A stretch of 64,000 nt of DNA from Isoetes taiwanensis (GCA_021234155.1 JAJEKV010000014.1:12441836-12505835); one strand, 5' to 3'. Counted from the first letter of the stretch, positions 1 through 12,218 are shown. Notes: generated from the letters alone by a model not told the origin. Numbers and translations: made by a program.

Positions 1-2857
1 CAAGTCAAATCGTGGAGCCTTCCAAACTTCAAACTTGCTCTGCTTGAATCAGCTTTCTTTGCATGCTTGTGTGATCTTTCATGAATGTCTTCACCTTGGT
101 GTTCAAGCACTTATGATCTCTAGGAATGTGTTCTCTTCAAATCAATGGTGTTTGTATATCTGTGCTGAAGTCAACATGCAGGCATAAGTATATTCAATAT
201 GTGTCTTGCTCTTCTATGCTGCCATAGCATGGCAGCAGCGTGGAGCAACTCAATTTCATGTTTTGAAGAAAGTGACCTTTTTTCCCACAATGTAAACCAC
301 TAGAATGGGCATGGCTCACAGATTTTATATACCAAGTTTTGATTTTATGACATAGGCTTATTGAGGCCATGTTATTCAATTATTTGATTGTATTAAATTA
401 ATAATTTAACAACCTTGCTATATCAAAAGTGGAAACTTGAAATTGGTTGAGGGTCTTTAACAAGACATTTATGAATAATGCATAAACAAAGCTTGCCACT
501 ATTGAGAGCTTGGAAAGGTTGTATTTATGAAGCATAAAAAAAGCTTCCATTATTAATTACGGTACGTTGTGTATCATTCATATGATGATTCTTAATAGTA
601 ATATATTTCAGGCAGGGAGGGAGTTGATGCCACAAGAAGTTTGAACTTACAACCTTGAAGATTTGTCCTACAAAACTATAACTAGAAAATTGATGAACAA
701 AGATTCAAATTCAAATCTTATGTTATATGTTCATATGATGATGTTTGTGTTCCTTTGCAAAGACACTATTGTTTTATTGACGTACACATAATACAAAATG
801 CAAGATTTAAAAGCAACACATGGCTGGCGAGATGGAATGTGCAGGAGCAGAGGTGCATAGGTGCACACAGAAGCGTATCGCCATAGCTTGAAACAGTAAC
901 TTGATGCTTGCTTTGTCTGCAAGCTTTGGGACTTGAATAGATCAAGATAGCACATTACTATCGCTACATGGGATGGGACCTGCAATGCTACCTGCATACT
1001 CATTTGACTATGAATAAGCGCGGACTCATCACTTCAATTCGCACAAGTGCACACCGTCTCTGAATTGAGATAGGCAAATGGATTGGGGACTCATGCCAGA
1101 ATAGGCACTACCAGTGCTGTCAAGTGAGAGTCGCATGCTTTTGAACTATGCGATGAGTCCATACATGGACAAAATCAACACCATTTAGTACATTGTCTCA
1201 AACCTTATAGTATTTGACAAACCTCATTATACAGCATATTAAAACTTGTACAAGCATACCCCATAAACGAGGATCGCTACCTATGGTTTAGATCGAGAAA
1301 AAACTTGCATATATGCCCATCCAACAGCTCTCGATGCACGAAGACACCCCCCTTGTGAATATGCACCCAAACCAAAGGGGGTTTCAGGGGGAATTTAATT
1401 TTAAAGTGTTGTATGTAATGTTTTGTGTTATTTCAAAAAAAAAATTGCACAATTCATCAATACAGAAAATCATTTAAAATACACTATTATACACATGAAA
1501 GAAACATAATAAAGCAGAAAGGAGCCTACTTATTATGAAGCTGAAAGACTCAGCAGAGAGGTCTTCTTATTCAGAAAGCGTAGTATATTGCATATCTTTT
1601 TCATAGTTTTCTAGACATCTTTTATAAATATATAACCTCGAAGTCATGATAAATAATATGTACCTTTGAATAATAAATGTTGTATCTGTATTCATTACAA
1701 AAAACTGCACTGACCAATGATAGATACACACAACTGTTAACTTCATGGTAAGCATATTAAATACCAATTCTAATTTGCAGGCTATACATAATGAATGCAT
1801 ATGTGGTCTTTTAGGTGGTCTAGGCACGTGAGCTCTCACGATTTTGTGCAATCGTAGTATAGAAGAAACTGTGATTTGAAGAACAATAACTTAGTTGCTG
1901 AACAAATGAGTAAGTCGCTGAACAAATGGGTTCAAGCGAGTCTGCTGAGGACACTCACTCTGAATGATTATTTAGACCACTTGCAGCAGAAGAGAAGAGA
2001 TCTCCAAGCCTAGCACCATAAAGTTCAAACTTAACTTGTTCTAGCCCTAAGAGCGGATATTCAAATTAGACTTAATGAATCCCTCCCAAAGATGCAAGCT
2101 AGCTAGCTACCCCAGTGAATCTATGAAGCCATTTGAATTGAATCCGAGAAGGCTCGAGAACCTTGCAAATGTAGCATCATTTACAAGTCTTGCTTTTCTC
2201 ATTGAAATAAAACATTGTCTCAAGAGCTCTCAAGGGCATGTATTACAGTCGGCTAGCTGCCAGAGCCTAGTTAACACGTTGGCCCAATATTCTGCCATTG
2301 TTGGTCTTCTGCAAACATCCCTTTGCAGTTGTCGAATACTTGAAAGCAAATATAAACCATATGAATGAGCATTTTGAGGCAAAGATTTGAGGAAAAGCTA
2401 GAGCTAGTTGCCTAGAGAACTCTAAATAGAGATGACTCAAAAAAGTGGGGAAGAAGAAAGAATATAGACCTCTTTTTGAGTTATTTTTCTTGCAAAAAAC
2501 ATCCGACATTGGACTGTGATAATGGAGAATATTACTTGTTGTATGAGTATTTCCTGAAGGAACACTATGTTTCATTTTGTGAAAGACAATAAGCAAAGTC
2601 TTTTATGGAATGCAAGGATGAAAATTGCTCTTGGTTCAACAAAAGCTTTGGAGTAATGGTTCACAAAAATTCCACTTTTACTTTTGTAGCATCTAAATTT
2701 GAATGCAATGCAATGCAATACACCAATATCATCAACAACTTTGCGTAGATATTTACATAAAGTCTCTTCTTTAGTAATGGTTCACGAAAATTCCAAGTCC
2801 ACAAACATTTTCCTTGATAATGATCTTAACACACAACTATCATATATTTAAATGAAG
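1..2857. other. AT-rich stretch, no gene recognised
   Basis: Only short open frames occur and none resembles a known protein or shows paired splice sites that keep a frame. The stretch ends at the poly(T) that marks the 3' end of a minus-strand LINE. A near-repeat of a 'tggttcac..aaaattcca' phrase occurs around 2,655 and 2,780. Confidence 0.6.
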
Positions 2858-5251
2858 TTTTTTTTTTTGAAGGACGAAAGCCAAAAAATTTAAACATGTC
2901 TCATCTAACTATGTAAGCACACAGAGATGCCACAGGAGCACGAGCCTGGAGCACAATGTGCTTACTCCAGAATAGGAGACTAATGATAAGAATCAATTCG
3001 AAGATACTGAATCCAGATGCATTCCACCAGTTCTGAATCAAGGGAAGAACACTCGTAGGCTGTCAATATCTTTTTCTGGGCCACTGTAATAATACTATGT
3101 GCAGATGAATAAATGCCCTGAAAGATGTGGTGTCTGCGACGCTCCTATATCGACCATAGGAGCCAACCGGAACCAAGATGAAATGCCCTTTGTTTAGCTG
3201 GAGGCCATGCGTTGGGAAAGGACGCCAAAGGATGCATCGGCAGTCCAATGTACTGTTAAACAAACCTTGTAGCCAGGACCACGCTGGTTGAACCTCAGGA
3301 CAATCAAAGAGACAATGCTCAAGAGTCTCAACGTCCGAGAGGCAGAGCGGGCATACTGCAGATATGCGAGGATCATAGCGATGTCGAAAGGCATTAACCC
3401 GCAGGCACCTGTGGATAACCTGCCACCACAGTACAGAGACTTTAGGGTGGAGCAACCTATCCCAAAGCCATCGCCATGTGCAACACAAAGTGGGTTGTGG
3501 AACATGTAGGTGCCACCCATCTGGCAACTGGAGGGGTTGTGGTGCTAAAAGAAGGCGATATACTGATCTGACAAATTGCTTGCCTTTGTGAATATTTTCA
3601 TGACAGTCCCATGGCACCCTTTCAGCAACACCAACTTGCACTATGAGAGGCAAATTTTCTGCGACCTTCTTCCATAGGGATACATCCCAACGAGAAAGCA
3701 TGAACTTTGCCTGAAATTCAGGCCAAGACAGTAGGCGACCCTCCTCAAACCATGCTTGAATAGAGACAACACCTGCAAGAACCCATCGTCTCGTGTAAGG
3801 GGATGAACCGAGGTCGCCAATGGGAGGTGCCGAGGAGACCGGAGGCGATGGTGCCCACCACCATGGAGTCTCCAATAGGGTGTGGATAGAGGGGCATGGC
3901 GGAAAAGATGTCGGACCGCCTCCCATGCCGCCAACAAGCCCGCAAAAATGGAGAAGCGCTTTGGAAAAGGTGCGAGTCTCGAAATAAAGCCCAAGGTAGG
4001 ACTGGTTTGTGACCTTCTTGCCTAGAGGGATACGGTGACCAAGAGCTTGTTTAAGAAGGCGTGAACCGGAGAGTCATCCTCACCATTCGGGGAGTCTCCA
4101 AATGAACTTTGAAATAAGCACTTTGCTCGCAAATTAAGAAGTCCATCATACCTGAACCACCACCGCCCATTTTGGAAGGATGCACCGACCAAGCCACCTT
4201 AACCACAAAGCACCTTCCTCGATTACTGCCCAAATAAAGTTCGAACTATTGCAATGAGCTCCGCACTTTGATCCGTGGTGCTAGCAAGATAAGGATGCCA
4301 TATAAACATGGGTACTACTAAGGGACCGACTTGGCCACATGTAATGCGACACGCAAGAGACAACTTAGCGGTGGACCACCGAACAAAGTGCTTCTCCAAA
4401 CCCCTAATGATCTCCTCCCATGCAGCTCCCATAGTAACATGGATGCCAACTGGAATCCCCAACAAACGATGGCATGTCCATGTAAGTAATTTCCATGGAT
4501 AATCGTGAACACATGCCGGAGCCGGATTATCCAATGTCCACAGAGCTGTACACTTCTGCCACCCCACAAGAACACCTGAAGCCAGTGAAAAAGTGTCTAA
4601 AAGCATTTTGGCAGCAGCAAGATTCTCATCATTAGCGACTAGGAAGAGGGCGTGTCGATGCGCATATTGATTGCAAACCTCTTGTGTGTCGTCCTCCATT
4701 GCAAGACCATGCAGAAGTCCCTCTGTCGTTGCAATGGTGAATAACTGTGACAAAGCCTCTGCAACAATTGTGAAAAGCAATGGTGCTAAAGGGCATCCCT
4801 GGCGAATATCACGACCGAGTGAAAAGGCATGTGATGGCTCACCATGGAACAGGACAGTCGCCCGAGCAGAGATATGCAGCTTCATAATATCTGATGTGAA
4901 TTGTTCCCCAAATCCCAGTCTTAGCATACAACAACGCATGAATTCACAGCTGACACTGTCATAAGCTTTTGCAAAATCAAGCTTAAGGTATACAACTGGA
5001 AGGTTTTGCCTACGTGCCCAATAAATTCCCTCGTAAGCAGCAGCAACATTATTCAAAGTGCACCGTTTTGGAAGAAAACCTGACTGGGTTGTTGAGATGG
5101 ACTCTGCCAAGATGTCCTTTACCCGCTCTGCAAAAGCCTTGGCGAAGATCTTATATATGGATGACAATAAGGTGATGGGCCGCCAATCTGAAATAGTCTG
5201 AGGATCCTTGACCTTGGGGATGAGTGAGATGGCACCTGTGTTTAGAATTCT

Positions 5252-5933
5252 TTAACCGGCAGGTCCTCGGCAAATTCGAATCTCAACCGTTGGATCTAGA
5301 AGAGTTATTAGCCGTAATGTTCTGCTAGCGATTCAATAAACAGGCAGCACAATTTGATAAACAGGCAGCAGCCTGTTTATCATGATAAACAGGCTATAGG
5401 CATATGCTAGCCCATTTCCATGGGTTTTGGGTCGGATTCGGATGGCGACAAAGGCTCTGGCGGATAAAAAGGACTCAAGAAAAGGGCTAAGCAGGCCCTT
5501 AAGAAGAGGATGGCTGTCATATTTTGCTCCAATCTACTATATTTTTGCTTGAATCTACGAAAAAAGGATTGAAGGCTTGAATCGCCAAAAATAGGTGAAG
5601 ATAAACACGCCTTCAATCTGCAAGAGATTCTCCTTTCAATGTCCTGCGTGTGCAAGCTTTTGCGTGAAGCTTTTGTGTATGCGGCTTGTGAAAGAACTAC
5701 GTTTTGCTTGATTGATTGTCATCTTCACCGACTCTTCATCTTCATCGAGCTTCATACCGCAAGAATGAGAGGATTGAATCGAATCGAGGATTGAATCGAG
5801 GATTGAATCAATTTGCCTCGGACCTCCGGTTAAAGGGTCAAACCCCGGGGGCTCGCCCATTACGCCAAATAAATGGGCTCGCCCTAACGGGCTCACCCAT
5901 ATTATTAGGCATAATGGGCTCTCCGGGGTTTAA
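5252..5933 (+). mobile_element. TTAA-delimited non-autonomous TIR element, copy 1
   Basis: TTAA occurs at 5,252, 5,830 and 5,930 and divides the unit into a 582 bp module and a hairpin module of about 100 bp. The long module has terminal inverted repeats of about 33 bp: CTTTAACCGGCAGGTCC on the left, and on the right a copy reading inward as CTTTAACCGGAGGTCC. Between the TIRs are short repeats of gattgaatcgag (about 5,771-5,812) and no transposase. A second copy in inverse orientation lies at 20,080-20,734. TTAA targets are typical of piggyBac and Kolobok elements, but without a transposase the superfamily is a guess. It sits inside LINE ORF2, so it inserted after the LINE. Confidence 0.7.
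5840..5931. repeat. Near-perfect 92 bp hairpin
   Basis: The sequence AAACCCCGG..GCTCGCCCATTA reads back as its own reverse complement around a TAAC centre near 5,885-5,888. It contains four related GGGCTC/GAGCCC blocks. The same hairpin is at 20,081-20,173 in the second copy, so it belongs to the mobile unit. Confidence 0.8.
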
Positions 5934-7414
5934 CCCTTCATCCAAAACCGAAAGTCACGAGAAAGCATCATACACATCGGCTCCGGCCATTCCCAATACT
6001 CTGGAAGAACTCAATTGGCAAACCATCCAAACTGGGCATTTGCCTCTTTTGGTTCAAAGATCGCCGATTTTAAATCGTAAATTTGTCATACCCGCCTCTA
6101 TTGACTCATGGCTGCTCACCGAGATGATGGGGAAATCCTAGATAAAACAAACATCTTGCATTTCAGATTGAAAGGGAAGATGTTTTTCAAAAAAAGCGTC
6201 ACGGAAGTGGTTATGCGATGTTTGCCCGAGTTCAGTCGGCTCTGTTAGCATCGAACCATTCGGCAAAAGCAATGAGGACATGGTTGATGTCATGCGATGC
6301 CTCTTAGCTGCACGAAAAAAGAAGCTGCATAACCCGGTCTCCATCGCGAAACCCGCTGCGGACTGCCTTCATCTTTGCTTGCTGAATTTGCTCCTCCTCC
6401 AATGCTTGGATGCGTGCCAAAATATCACGATCATGAACACACGGAAGGCGTCCCCTGTCGAGACTGGAGCAGGTCGATACAAAGTGTCGGTAAAGCCGCG
6501 ACCACCACTGCTGCCGGACTCTCGACCCCACTCTTTGGCAAAACCCTTGACTGCCGCAATTGCATCCACTATGCCAGTCATACCTCGACGTCGATTGAAG
6601 GCAGTTGTCCAAGTATTCTTGCAACCTTCTTGAAAGTCAGCATCCTTTAAGAACTTCACGTTCAAGCGAAAACACGTCCTTCCGGGCCGCCGGGCTGCTG
6701 CGGGGGGGGGCTCGTCACGAAATGAATTGCGGATGGTGGTGCGGCGAGTTATCTCTCGAGGCGTAATCGAAAAGAGACACGGAAGTCTTTGCAAACTGTA
6801 TCTGCATTCCAATAAGCTCTATCCAACCGAGAGCTTGCGCGACCCCCACCAACTTGACCATTGCACCAAGTGAAGGCACCTTCACCATCAATCTCCGAGA
6901 GGTTGCAGTCATGGAGTCGACGAAGCCACTACTGGCGTTCAAAAGCAGACACCACTGTAGAAGTCGCCCCCAACCAATCAGACTCCACTTCCACCATATT
7001 GAGATCCCCAACAAGAAGCCATGAAATGTGCCAGCCCAAGTTGAGTATCTTCCCTCGCAAAGAGGCCCACAGTGAAGCTCTCTGATGAGGTCTATTGTGG
7101 GCATAAACATTAATTAGACCATATTTAACCCCTTGCTCCTGCCATACAATTAGGGCCCAACGACCAAAGCGATCAGCTTGAGTAAAGATGACTGGCAAGG
7201 AAGGAAGCCATGCTATCACGACCCCTGCACTGGCAGAATCAGCTGCTGCGATAAGGACATTGAACATGCGACCAATCATATCTGCAAGCTTTGATACGTC
7301 TCCCTTACGACACTTATGCTCTTGAAGACATACAAACTGAGCATCCAATCTAGATAAGTAAAAAGAAATACGACTCCACTTGGGGGAGGAGGCTACCCCG
7401 AACATTCCATGAGA

Positions 7415-9605
7415 CTAACCGCATTGATCTTGTGATGGGGCCAATTCGGATGAGACCACCTGGTGTCTCAAGGGAACTTGAGGATGTTTCACGGGCACGG
7501 CATGGCAAGCAACCTCATCAACCAAATCAGCCCACTGAAGTGGATCAAAGCGACCACCATGGGATGCAATGGGAGGGGCAGTGCCACCTGAAGCAGGAAC
7601 TGAGGGCTGGGATGCAGAGGAATTAGATCCCTTAGCAGACTTTCGTGGTTGACGAAGAGCCGGTGGATGTTTAGGTGGTGGATGGATGCCACGCCGATCA
7701 ATGTCCATATACTGCCCACGAGCCTCTTCAATTTGCTCTTGCGATTTACGGATTTCAGCCCAGTCTCAACATTTGGTGATCCAGAGACTGAGGTGGAGGA
7801 GCTGCAACTGGAAGAGCAGGTGGGGCAATCACAGGCACAGGGACTTGTGAGATATCCACTGAGGTGGGAGCTGATCTAGGAGCATGGAGTGCCGGAGGAG
7901 CAAATGGAGAATCCTGTTGGTGAACCCTACGATATTGAGCAAAGAGAGGGGCTTCGGGAAACATGAGAGCTAGCTTCGGGACCATTCAACAAGGGCGGCT
8001 TAAATGGAAAGAACATGGGCCCGCTTTGGACAACAATTGTTTGAGGCAAATCACGATGAATGGGCCTTGCCACGCAAACCTTGGTGATGCCGTTGGTTAT
8101 GGAGTGTTGCAAATGGAGTCCAATCTCATTAGCAATGGCGAAATGAACTTGGAATCTGTAACTCTCGGAGGAAAATCTTGATAGCAAACCCGTAAGGGGC
8201 ACGTAAAGGCATCGGCTTAAAATTTGGAAAGGATCCAGGAACATATTTGTTGATAGAGCAAGAAGTGTTTCAGGAGAGAGGATCAACACCTCGTTCTATG
8301 AGTTGAGCGGCGGTTCGGGAGATTCAAACATCAAAAGAAAGCAACGTTGATCTTTTGCCACAAGCTTGATAAATTGATAAGCAGGGAGCCCTAGCTTGTG
8401 AAGGTGCCCAGACAGCCAAGATCCCACGCGCTTCAGATCCAGGAAAGGGCCAGTGAAGTGGCAGACCACGGAACACGCAACCAACTGCTCCACATGTCGT
8501 CGATGATCCTCATGGCTAATCTGCACCCACTTTGGAGCCCCAAAGCGCTCAAAAGTTGCCCCCGCACTCACGAACCTCATAAAAATTTTTCGTCGATGGG
8601 ATTTGGACATCCATAGAGTCTTTGCTTGGCCTGCAGTTGTTGGAGATAGGACACAACTTCCTTCCTGTTATTATCCACCATGGTGGCAATGACCCTCGAG
8701 ACACGAGCCAAGGTGGCGGGGAGCCGGGCCCTTGCAAAGCCACTCAGAGAACAGGACACCTATAACTTCGAGCAAGCTGATCGGATGATCTCAAGGTGTG
8801 GTCGATGCATTTCGGGGGATGGAAGAGGATGTCATCCCAGCCGCCGTGGGGAAGAGGGGGAAACTCCTCCCCGCTGCGAGGAACCTCCAACGTGTGTTGG
8901 GCGTACACCGGTTGTGGAGGTTGCACCACCACCCGGCAGCACTACCAGAAGTAGTCCGCACCAAGGAACTTCCAACTGTGTTGGAGGTGCCGCCCGTGCA
9001 ACACTATTAGGTGCGGCTGTCGGAGGAGCACTCTAGGGTGCACATGAGGTGCGAACGATATGAGGGACTTCCAACTTGGTGTCGGAGGAGCTAGTGGCCC
9101 AAAGAACAACCGGCGGATAAAGAGGATCTTGCCTGAACCCCAGAACCTCCAACGAGTGTTGGAGGCGCTAATTGGCCAGAGCGCACCACCTGGTCCAATG
9201 TGTGACACTCTCGGAAGAGTTTTCCAATGGCACGACACGGCTTCCAGTCTCGCCAGACATGTGGGCAAGAAAGCTGAATCAGAGTTCTTTGCAACTACTG
9301 GTCGGGACGGAAACTGGAGCAAGTAACTGAGACGAGGAAGAAGATGGAGCTCCTGTCTCAATTGAAGCGGCCACACTCATGCCATTAGAAGACATATTGG
9401 GCAACACTAAAGGATTGAGATGCACCAAAGAGACTAAACTCTCAGGAGCCGAAAGAGCACCCTCACGAGCCATCTTGTGTGCATCGCGTACACTCATCCT
9501 GGGAGAATCTGCAGCATATTCTTTGCCAATCCCACCATGAACTATGGTAGAAGCACCAGAAGCACGTTTTGGTGGGCTGCGACTGGATCTTGTCATCTCC
9601 ACCAA
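7415..9605 (-). pseudogene. LINE ORF1, RNA-binding gag-like protein
   Basis: ORF1 of plant L1 elements encodes an RNA-binding protein that packages the element RNA. The middle of this frame (8,610-8,296 and 8,289-7,927) resembles the DUF4283 region found in plant LINE ORF1 proteins. Visible pieces are a charged start, then RVGSWLSGHLHKLGLPAY, then IANEIGLHLQHSITNG and RPIHRDLPQTIVV. The C-terminal part (7,708-7,415) is proline and serine rich and ends DQCG at a TAG. That TAG overlaps the ORF2 start, because the ORF2 ATG at 7,424 lies inside the last ORF1 codons. The N-terminal part is broken into several frames and I could not fix its start. No CCHC knuckle was seen. Confidence 0.65.
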
Positions 9606-9689
9606 GAGAGGAGGGCCGAAATTTCAGATCTGAACCGTCTTTTCCAACAGGCCAATCTCTGAAGGAATTAAGCGCCACTGGATGGAGTG

Positions 9690-9965
9690 CTTAAAGAGCT
9701 TTCCAACAAGCCCAAAAACGCCCAAAACTGCCACAAGATGCAGAAGTTATGGCCAAAAGAAAACTGCAGCCAAACCCTAGCACCGCCAAAAGAGGGCCGG
9801 GACTGTCAGGCGGATTCCGTCGACCAAAACAGAGGAAACACCATACAAATCATACACTGACGGAAAGCTCTTTCGATAAGCTTTCCAACGAGCCCAGGAA
9901 CACTTGAATCTGACACCGGAATCTCGAGTTATGAGCAAAAGAGTAGAGCTGAAACCCTAAGCGCC
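9690..9965 (-). repeat. Diverged tandem repeat in LINE 5' UTR
   Basis: Two related blocks about 170 bp apart share the sequence of elements 'agctttccaac.agccc', a GAAT/GCAG-to-'gttatg.c.aaaag' middle and 'aaaccctagc.cc'. They begin near 9,690 and 9,861. Tandem promoter-like repeats in the 5' UTR are common in L1 elements, and that role is inferred. Confidence 0.5.
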
Positions 9966-10379
9966 ATAGTGGCTTCTCCAATAGCACAAAAGTTTCAAGT
10001 CCAAAAATATTTTCCTTGATGAATCGTGGATCCATTCAGCAAACATATGATTTGAAATGGTCTCAATTGTTGGCAAAACCTAGATTGAGTTATTGTATCG
10101 AAGAAAATAATCTCCTACACTATCTAAGACCATAGGGAAGTAACTAACTTGCAAGGAACATTAATATCTCTCACCACGGTTTCTCTTTCTTTGCTTAACG
10201 CCAATAGTAACTAATACCGGTTCGAGCTAAATTTCTCAATATAACTAGCTTCTCTCTACAAAAGAATATGGGATAAATTGTCCACAACAACCTAACCGTA
10301 GTGTACTATGGATGGATGGTATAATAAGCGATAAAAGAGCTACAAAACATGTTGCATCTTTAGCCATAATGTTAATATT

Positions 10380-10860
10380 AACTCTCATAGCGTCACTATA
10401 TGAACTGACATAAAACTTGACACAACTAATGGGACATCATCTTAGAATATTGGTGATACTAATAGCATTGTGGCATATACTACAACCACACAAATATTTG
10501 ACGAAATTTATGCCACTAAAAATGATATCTTATTTTATGCTAATAACAACACCAATAATGTCACTAGGAGACACCGACACTAATTACGATGCTATATATA
10601 TCGATTCGTGATACAATAATTGATGCTAATAGCAATAATAGCGTCATCACAAAGTTAATGACATTGTCGATGCCACAAAGAGTGAGGCTATAGGTGATAC
10701 AAATTGTGGCACCTATATCATTAACTATAGATAAATGTCACCAATAATATCAGTGTATACTTTCCAATGTCCTAGTAAATGTCACTAATAATGTATAGTG
10801 TATACTTTCCAATGTCCTAGTGACATTTTGATGACACAAATTGACCCTTCTCTTGTAGTG
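10380..10860 (-). mobile_element. CACTA-type DNA transposon terminus
   Basis: On the minus strand the segment starts CACTACAAGAGAAGGG at 10,860, the classic terminus of plant CACTA (En/Spm) transposons. Inside it are repeated short motifs of the type TGTCACTAATAAT or TGTCACCAATAAT, plus a directly duplicated block of about 47 bp (gtgtatactttccaatgtcc at about 10,752 and 10,799). Such subterminal repeats bind the transposase in this superfamily. The opposite terminus was not found to the left and no transposase is present. The left limit given is only where the repeats fade. Confidence 0.6.
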
Positions 10861-11476
10861 AGCACGCCAATCAGCTTGCATAGAGTCTGTTGCTCTAGCA
10901 TAGAGTACTGCAAAATTCCTGCCAAGTCATCTATGAGCATCCGAACGTGAGCCTCTACATGTTCGTAATCCAAGAAGTCCAAAAAAGTTATTTTCCTAAA
11001 CAAGACATTAGACCATAGTAAAGTACACTTAATAGAGTTTTAAGAAGGTTCCATAGATTTAGAACTAGTAACGCTTTTGCATACACAATGCTTATATCAT
11101 AGCATCAACTATGAAGGCATGGAGATTTTCTAATGCCAGCACTAAGTACTCTTTTATCCCAGAACCACCCTTGCCTCTAGTCAAGTGCAAGGACAAAAGC
11201 ATCAATCAATGCCAACTTGAACCGTCTTGAATAACATGCACTTATACAACAAGATTATGAAATGAAAATGACTCAATGTAGATCTCACACATGAAGTAAA
11301 CTTTTTTAGGCACCTTGCATATACTCCAAGTACAACTTGAATCTAGCACTAGGCCAGGAATAATTTTGCTTGGAAAACTAATAACATAATAAGAGCATTT
11401 ACATGAAAATATTTACAAATCCAATATTTACAAATAATGTTCTTTGATATCTCCTTTATCTAAATCCTCCAATTAA
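10861..11476. other. Gene-free stretch downstream of the five-exon gene
   Basis: AT-rich sequence between the CACTA terminus and the stop codon of the minus-strand gene ending at 11,477. It should contain that gene's 3' UTR and polyadenylation signal. No other feature was recognised. Confidence 0.5.
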
Positions 11477-12218
11477 TCAATATGCTATGCTTCCGACTAT
11501 GCCCTCACCATCATGCCGTAGACTTTCAGTTAGCCAAAAACCATCCCAATTCCCACCAACTCTCTGGAAACAAAATCAACATATAAAATATAAGAATGTC
11601 GAAATGCTGTTTTCCAAACCTGTGCTTTATGTCGGTAGGCTACGGACCTGTATTAAAGTAAATTCAAATATTTCTTCCTCCTCTGGCCTTGCACCATGTA
11701 TTAACACTCTTTGCTTAAAACAATGCTGTAAGAATACATGCATAAATAGGTTAATAATAAATTGTATGTGAAAATAATAGAAAGAATCAGCAACCTCATT
11801 CACAAACAGACTGCTCAACGTTTCGCATTTCTTGTGAACAAGCAGAACCCTATATGTGGAATGGTGAAAAATTCTTCGAAAACGTTCAAACTGGAAGAGA
11901 GAATCACATAGATACTTTTCAGGAAAAATAGGGAAGAAAGTCAGAGAACAAAATATGGACACATCTAAAGGACAACCTGTCCAAGATCAAAGCGCCTTCC
12001 AAAATATGTTGATCTCTCAAATGGATCGAAACCAGCAAACTGAACATCCAAATAAAGCATGCTATTCAGTTCTCTAATATCTAGAAAAAAAAAAATGTAA
12101 ATGAATGGGTGCAGAGTATTATTACCCTATACATCACTTCTATTCCATGATCTGCGTATGGTTGATCATTTTGTTGAAGAGCCTCTAATTGCATTAACAC
12201 CGCACCATGTGCCGTCAA
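11477..12218 (-). CDS. Conserved plant protein of unknown function, five 3' exons
   Basis: Five minus-strand exons join without a phase break: 12,218-12,126 (31 codons, ..YADHGIEVMYR), 12,039-11,977 (21 codons, FAGFDPFERSTYFG..), 11,890-11,795 (32 codons, FERFRRIFHHSTYRVLL..), 11,725-11,648 (26 codons, ..HGARPEEEEIFEF..), and 11,563-11,477 (28 codons plus TGA, RVGGNWDGFWLTESL..). Every junction has GT donor and AG acceptor bases and all introns are phase 0, so this coding structure is well supported. No stop or frameshift interrupts it. I recognise the style of a plant protein with a C-terminal uncharacterised domain, possibly DUF4864-like and organelle-targeted, but that name is uncertain. 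N-terminal exons must lie further right and were not found. Introns of 56-87 bp make this a compact block in a repeat-rich region. Confidence 0.8.

Larger units (their letters stand above)
3063..7424 (-). pseudogene. LINE ORF2: endonuclease, reverse transcriptase, zinc-binding domain
   Basis: The start is at 7,424, where the minus strand reads MRLVSWNVRG, the canonical beginning of the L1 APE-type endonuclease. Endonuclease signatures follow in 7,405-6,929: CLQEHK, then NVYAHNRP, then GDLNMVE. A linker (KRHRMTS..L..NGS) reads through 6,344-6,138. The reverse transcriptase starts near 5,240 (SDWRPITLLSSIYK) and continues in an open frame 5,167-4,223 with QSGFLPKR, LDFAKAYDSV and RQGCPLAPLLF. 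The expected QYADD box near 4,660 reads QYAHRH, so both catalytic aspartates are missing as written. The C-terminal frame 3,926-3,063 carries the zf-RVT pattern CPLC...EHCLFDC. The frame is broken several times and by the nested element at 5,252-5,933. The product would nick the target and prime cDNA synthesis in the nucleus. Confidence 0.85.
2858..9990 (-). mobile_element. L1-type LINE retrotransposon, interrupted
   Basis: On the minus strand the order is 5' UTR (about 9,990-9,680), ORF1 (about 9,605-7,415), ORF2 with endonuclease, reverse transcriptase and C-terminal zinc-binding domain (7,424-3,063), a 3' UTR, and a tail seen on the plus strand as 11 T at 2,858-2,868. This is the standard plan of plant L1 elements that copy themselves by target-primed reverse transcription. 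Total length without the inserted element is about 6.4 kb, close to full length. A TTAA-delimited element is nested in ORF2 at 5,252-5,933. Several frameshifts and a damaged YADD box are present, so the copy is either dead or misread. The 5' limit is approximate. Confidence 0.85.

Noticed and set aside
5251-5290. tRNA B-box-like TTCGAATC text
   Set aside because: No matching A box, acceptor stem or anticodon arm surrounds it. No tRNA or rRNA gene was found in the window.
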